From an uncultured Brevibacillus sp. (lineage in GTDB: Bacteria; Bacillota; Bacilli; Brevibacillales; Brevibacillaceae), in assembly GCF_947502445.1 (NCBI RefSeq), contig NZ_CANMZW010000015.1, positions 1 through 64,000 of the forward strand: a stretch of DNA of 64,000 bases, given 5' to 3'. Both the position numbers and the translations under genes were made by a program. Positions 61,606-64,000 of the stretch are shown one piece after another. Within the stretch, counting starts at the first letter, position 1. Each line of letters starts with the position of its first letter. Under the pieces are notes generated by a model. It saw nothing but the letters and a program-made list of their open reading frames with translations, did no database searches and was not told the origin of the DNA.

Positions 61606-63606
61606 TTACCAGCAAATCAATTCACGGCTTTTGGCGTCGACCATACGAACCTCTAAACCCGTTTCCTTGTGAACAACTTTATAGCATAAGCGATATCGCC
61701 GCTTTTTTGTCTTGGCGGCATAGTCGATTTCCCATTTCAATCTCAGCTCAATCCCTGCTAAATAAAGCTGACGCGCCTCTTTTACCTCTATACTCGGAGT
61801 CACATCCAGGTCTTTGAGTTGGTCCTCCGTGACAGTAAGTCCACTCACTTGATCAGGCTGACCTGTGGTTTTATTGATGACGATCAAGATTCTCTCCATA
61901 TAAAGGAGAACCCCGTCTTTATGAACATGAAAGGCGAACACCTCCGAGTCCAGGTCCCGTTCCTCGTCTTGTTTCAGTAGCAAAAATGGCTCCATCCCCG
62001 GGCAAGCACGCTTTAAAAACTGCAAGGCGAGCTCAAGGCATTCTTCGCGGGACAAGCGCAAATCACCTTTGGTCTCCTCGAACCTGATGAACGAAATCAA
62101 TCTTCCCGTAGCAGGATCGGTAAAGGCTTTGATTGATTCCTCAGAGCGATTCAGAAAAAACGACTCCAGCGACAGGTCCCTTTCCGCCTGTGGCTTCCAG
62201 TCCTTTCTCCGCCAGACAATACCTTGCCTGCCATCCATAACTATCTCCCGAATGATTTCATATTTCTTTGAATCGATACCTATCAGATCGTGAATAGGGT
62301 CCAGTGCTGCCTGCTCATCAAGCTCGCCTGCAGACTGCATCGGCACAGGAATCCATTCGTCGCTTTCTTCCTCCAGCCTATTAAACTCATCACTAGCAGA
62401 CTCCAGTCTTTCTTCATCCGCATCAAAGCAGGAAAAAAACCGGGATGGCTGATAGACTAAACGCAGCTCGTCCTTTGGCGCATTTTGTCCCTCTGTCCGA
62501 ACGAGGCTCATATACAAGCGAAAGTCAATCAAGTCTGCAATTCGTTTGAACAGCTTTTCTTTTGAGATGATTTTCTGCGGTATTTCCGGGCTTCTTTGTA
62601 AGCCTCTGTATTGGAATTCGATAACGGCACCGCTCCAGCCAACATGGACTCGGAACCCGGTATTTGGTAGTGGCAGCCCCATGACACGTTGTCCGTACAC
62701 GAACGACATTCCTTGCTTCGTTTGCTTGCTCCTGATCGGAACGAATTGCTCTACTGCCATGGGGTAATGATCCAAAACGAACTTCTCAGCCTGCGCTCGC
62801 AGCTCGTCTTCCGAGCAGCTCGCTTTTTCCTCCATTCTGTCGGCTGTTTCGATCGTATACTCCAGCAAGTCTCCTTTTTTACTCAATTCGACGGAGATTC
62901 CATGATCTGTTCCTGGCTCAGTCCAGACGAACAGTGCTCTTCCTCCCTCCCGCGGATGCTCCCGGTAATCATCAATCAACAGCTCGTATTGCTCGGGAAT
63001 CATAACGAGTGACTCTGCACGCAGCTTCAAATCGGTCTGCAGACGTTGCAGCGCGGCTTCCATATCGGCTTCGGATTTTCCCGCCCTTTGTACCACATCT
63101 GTCTCAAAATGCTTGCGCAATGCTTTCAATCCCTTGTGCAAAATGCTTTTGACTGTACCAACGGGCAGGTTCAACAGAACAGCAATGTCTTCAAAGGTCA
63201 AATCTTGAAAATACTTGTACAGGATGACCTGCCTCTGCTTAGGCTCCAATCCTCGAATCGCATCCAACAAATCTATGCGCCTATCTGCCTCAGACGCATC
63301 AGCAGTTAGCTGCGCTACTGCCTGATCCCCATCCAAAACGGTGCGTTTTCGCCGTTGCAGCACGACAAGTGCACAATTGATCACGATTCGTGTCAGCCAC
63401 GTCACGAAATAGGATGGCTGCTTTAGACGAGGCAGACTGATCAGTGCCTTGTATATCGCTTCATGGACGACATCCTGAGCGTCAGCATCATTTCGGACAT
63501 AATATTGCGCCATTCTGTACATCCGTTCTCGATGTTGTTCAATCAACTCTTGAAATGCTTCTGTATTGCCGGCTTGTGCCGCTTTTACCAGCTGAACTAC
63601 ATTCAT
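61606..63606 (-). CDS. ECF sigma factor with a large C-terminal YcdB/YcdC-like extension
   Basis: A 666-residue protein. The first 175 residues are an ECF sigma factor: region 2 ERMYRMAQYYVRNDADAQDV, FVTWLTRIVINCAL, and region 4 EPKQRQVILYKYFQDLTFED with LPVGTVKSILHKGLKALRKH. The remaining 490 residues are soluble, with no TM, and appear to hold two repeats resembling YcdB/YcdC-PepSY domains (AEKFVLDHYPMAVEQFVPI; ALQFLKRACPGMEPFLLLKQ), as found in secreted or anti-sigma proteins. No separate anti-sigma gene follows. The extension may regulate the sigma part in cis. Confidence 0.85.
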   Translation of the reverse strand: MNVVQLVKAAQAGNTEAFQELIEQHRERMYRMAQYYVRNDADAQDVVHEAIYKALISLPRLKQPSYFVTWLTRIVINCALVVLQRRKRTVLDGDQAVAQLTADASEADRRIDLLDAIRGLEPKQRQVILYKYFQDLTFEDIAVLLNLPVGTVKSILHKGLKALRKHFETDVVQRAGKSEADMEAALQRLQTDLKLRAESLVMIPEQYELLIDDYREHPREGGRALFVWTEPGTDHGISVELSKKGDLLEYTIETADRMEEKASCSEDELRAQAEKFVLDHYPMAVEQFVPIRSKQTKQGMSFVYGQRVMGLPLPNTGFRVHVGWSGAVIEFQYRGLQRSPEIPQKIISKEKLFKRIADLIDFRLYMSLVRTEGQNAPKDELRLVYQPSRFFSCFDADEERLESASDEFNRLEEESDEWIPVPMQSAGELDEQAALDPIHDLIGIDSKKYEIIREIVMDGRQGIVWRRKDWKPQAERDLSLESFFLNRSEESIKAFTDPATGRLISFIRFEETKGDLRLSREECLELALQFLKRACPGMEPFLLLKQDEERDLDSEVFAFHVHKDGVLLYMERILIVINKTTGQPDQVSGLTVTEDQLKDLDVTPSIEVKEARQLYLAGIELRLKWEIDYAAKTKKRRYRLCYKVVHKETGLEVRMVDAKSRELICW

Positions 63607-63674
63607 ATCGTTCCCTGCCTTTCAACAGTTAGATCGTCCAACTAGCGATTTGGTTTTCATCATTTGAAAAAAAT

Positions 63675-63718
63675 AAAGAAAAAGAACCTAGCCACCAAAA
63701 AAATGCGGACAGGTTCTT
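63675..63718 (-). terminator. Terminator of the YwqG-family gene
   Basis: On the minus strand AAGAACCT pairs with AGGTTCTT and is followed by TTTCTTTATTT. Confidence 0.75.
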
Positions 63719-63739
63719 GAATGTAAGCAGGCATCTCGT

Positions 63740-64000
63740 TTAGCTCGAATACAAGGAGCAGTAAGTACGGTCAAATCGCCTGGCGAGCAAATCTTCTTTG
63801 CGAATAAAAAACTGTAGCACCCCTGCATCCCACCAGCAAAATCCAACCTCGTCATCAGACTCAATTTCCAGAAGCATGAGCGTATCCTGAATCTCTTGCT
63901 TGGCTTTGTTCTCATCTCCTGCAAAATGCTCGGTTATTTGTTGAAGTGCCTTTTGCATTTTGTAGTCATATGACTTGCCTGTCAAAAGCATCAATGCAGC
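63740..64000 (-). CDS. YwqG/DUF1963 family protein, C-terminal part (partial)
   Basis: The last 86 codons of a gene that starts beyond the right edge; the frame is open to base 64000. The end reads LMLLEIESDDEVGFCWWDAG, then LQFFIRKEDLLARRFDRTY, which matches the conserved C-terminus of YwqG-like DUF1963 proteins (SDDE-x-G-x2-W-D-x-G-x-L-x-F-x-I). The function of the family is unknown. Confidence 0.75.
   Translation of the reverse strand, partial: AALMLLTGKSYDYKMQKALQQITEHFAGDENKAKQEIQDTLMLLEIESDDEVGFCWWDAGVLQFFIRKEDLLARRFDRTYCSLYSS

Noticed and set aside
1-64000. CRISPR arrays, tRNA or rRNA genes and prophage genes
   Set aside because: No direct-repeat array, cloverleaf or rRNA-like sequence, integrase or phage structural gene was recognised.

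Overview
The window looks like a chromosomal segment of a spore-forming, low-to-mid GC member of the Bacillales, most likely Brevibacillus or a close relative. The reasons are B. cereus-type sigma-B control genes, Gram-positive lipoproteins, a Spo0E-like phosphatase, CIRCE, T-box and glycine-riboswitch leaders, a MntR-type operator, and strong AGGAGG-type ribosome binding sites with many GTG/TTG starts. The genus assignment is inference; no rRNA or tRNA gene is visible.

Region 1 (1-10.1 kb) is a general-stress island. Sigma-B (4152-4913) and its anti-sigma RsbW lie beside a hybrid kinase (RsbK-like), a CheR-type methyltransferase (RsbM-like), the response-regulator phosphatase RsbY and the anti-anti-sigma RsbV. 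Interleaved are output genes: Dps, DUF1328, DUF948, YtxH and YflT-type proteins. Six transcription units carry the same promoter, GTTTCA-N14-GGGTAA or a near match. The left edge holds the 5' end of a group IIC intron, inserted just after the terminator of the DUF1328 gene.

Region 2 (10-31.7 kb) is mostly metabolism and transport: a LysR-controlled YfcC-type carrier with an enolase-superfamily epimerase, an iron/cobalamin-type binding lipoprotein, a manganese ABC transporter under a MntR-type box, GabD, a MOSC protein, adenine deaminase, a CycA-like permease behind a glycine riboswitch, an EamA transporter, a PstS-like protein, a LysM 5'-nucleotidase and a cyclase-family hydrolase. Two structured intergenic regions (12.74-12.97 kb and 15.08-15.32 kb) are unexplained.

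Region 3 (31.7-46.1 kb) holds HtpG under CIRCE, a double-MerR regulator, catalase, T-box controlled LeuA, an AlkD-like protein with a peroxiredoxin, a Crp-family regulator, a MarR-MFS pair with duplicated operators, ANT(6), a cold-shock protein and KptA.

Region 4 (41.9-49.9 kb) contains several decayed genes (VOC protein, siderophore-binding protein, alpha/beta hydrolase) and an AT-rich MarR-accA pair that looks acquired.

Region 5 (49.9-64 kb) is rich in signalling: a very large 7TM hybrid kinase with a REC-BTAD regulator, a MarR-DUF2798 pair, an ECF sigma/anti-sigma pair, a DUF418 membrane protein, an OmpR-type two-component pair with a cysteine hydrolase, and a 666-residue ECF sigma factor with an unusual 490-residue C-terminal extension. 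A YwqG-family gene runs off the right edge.
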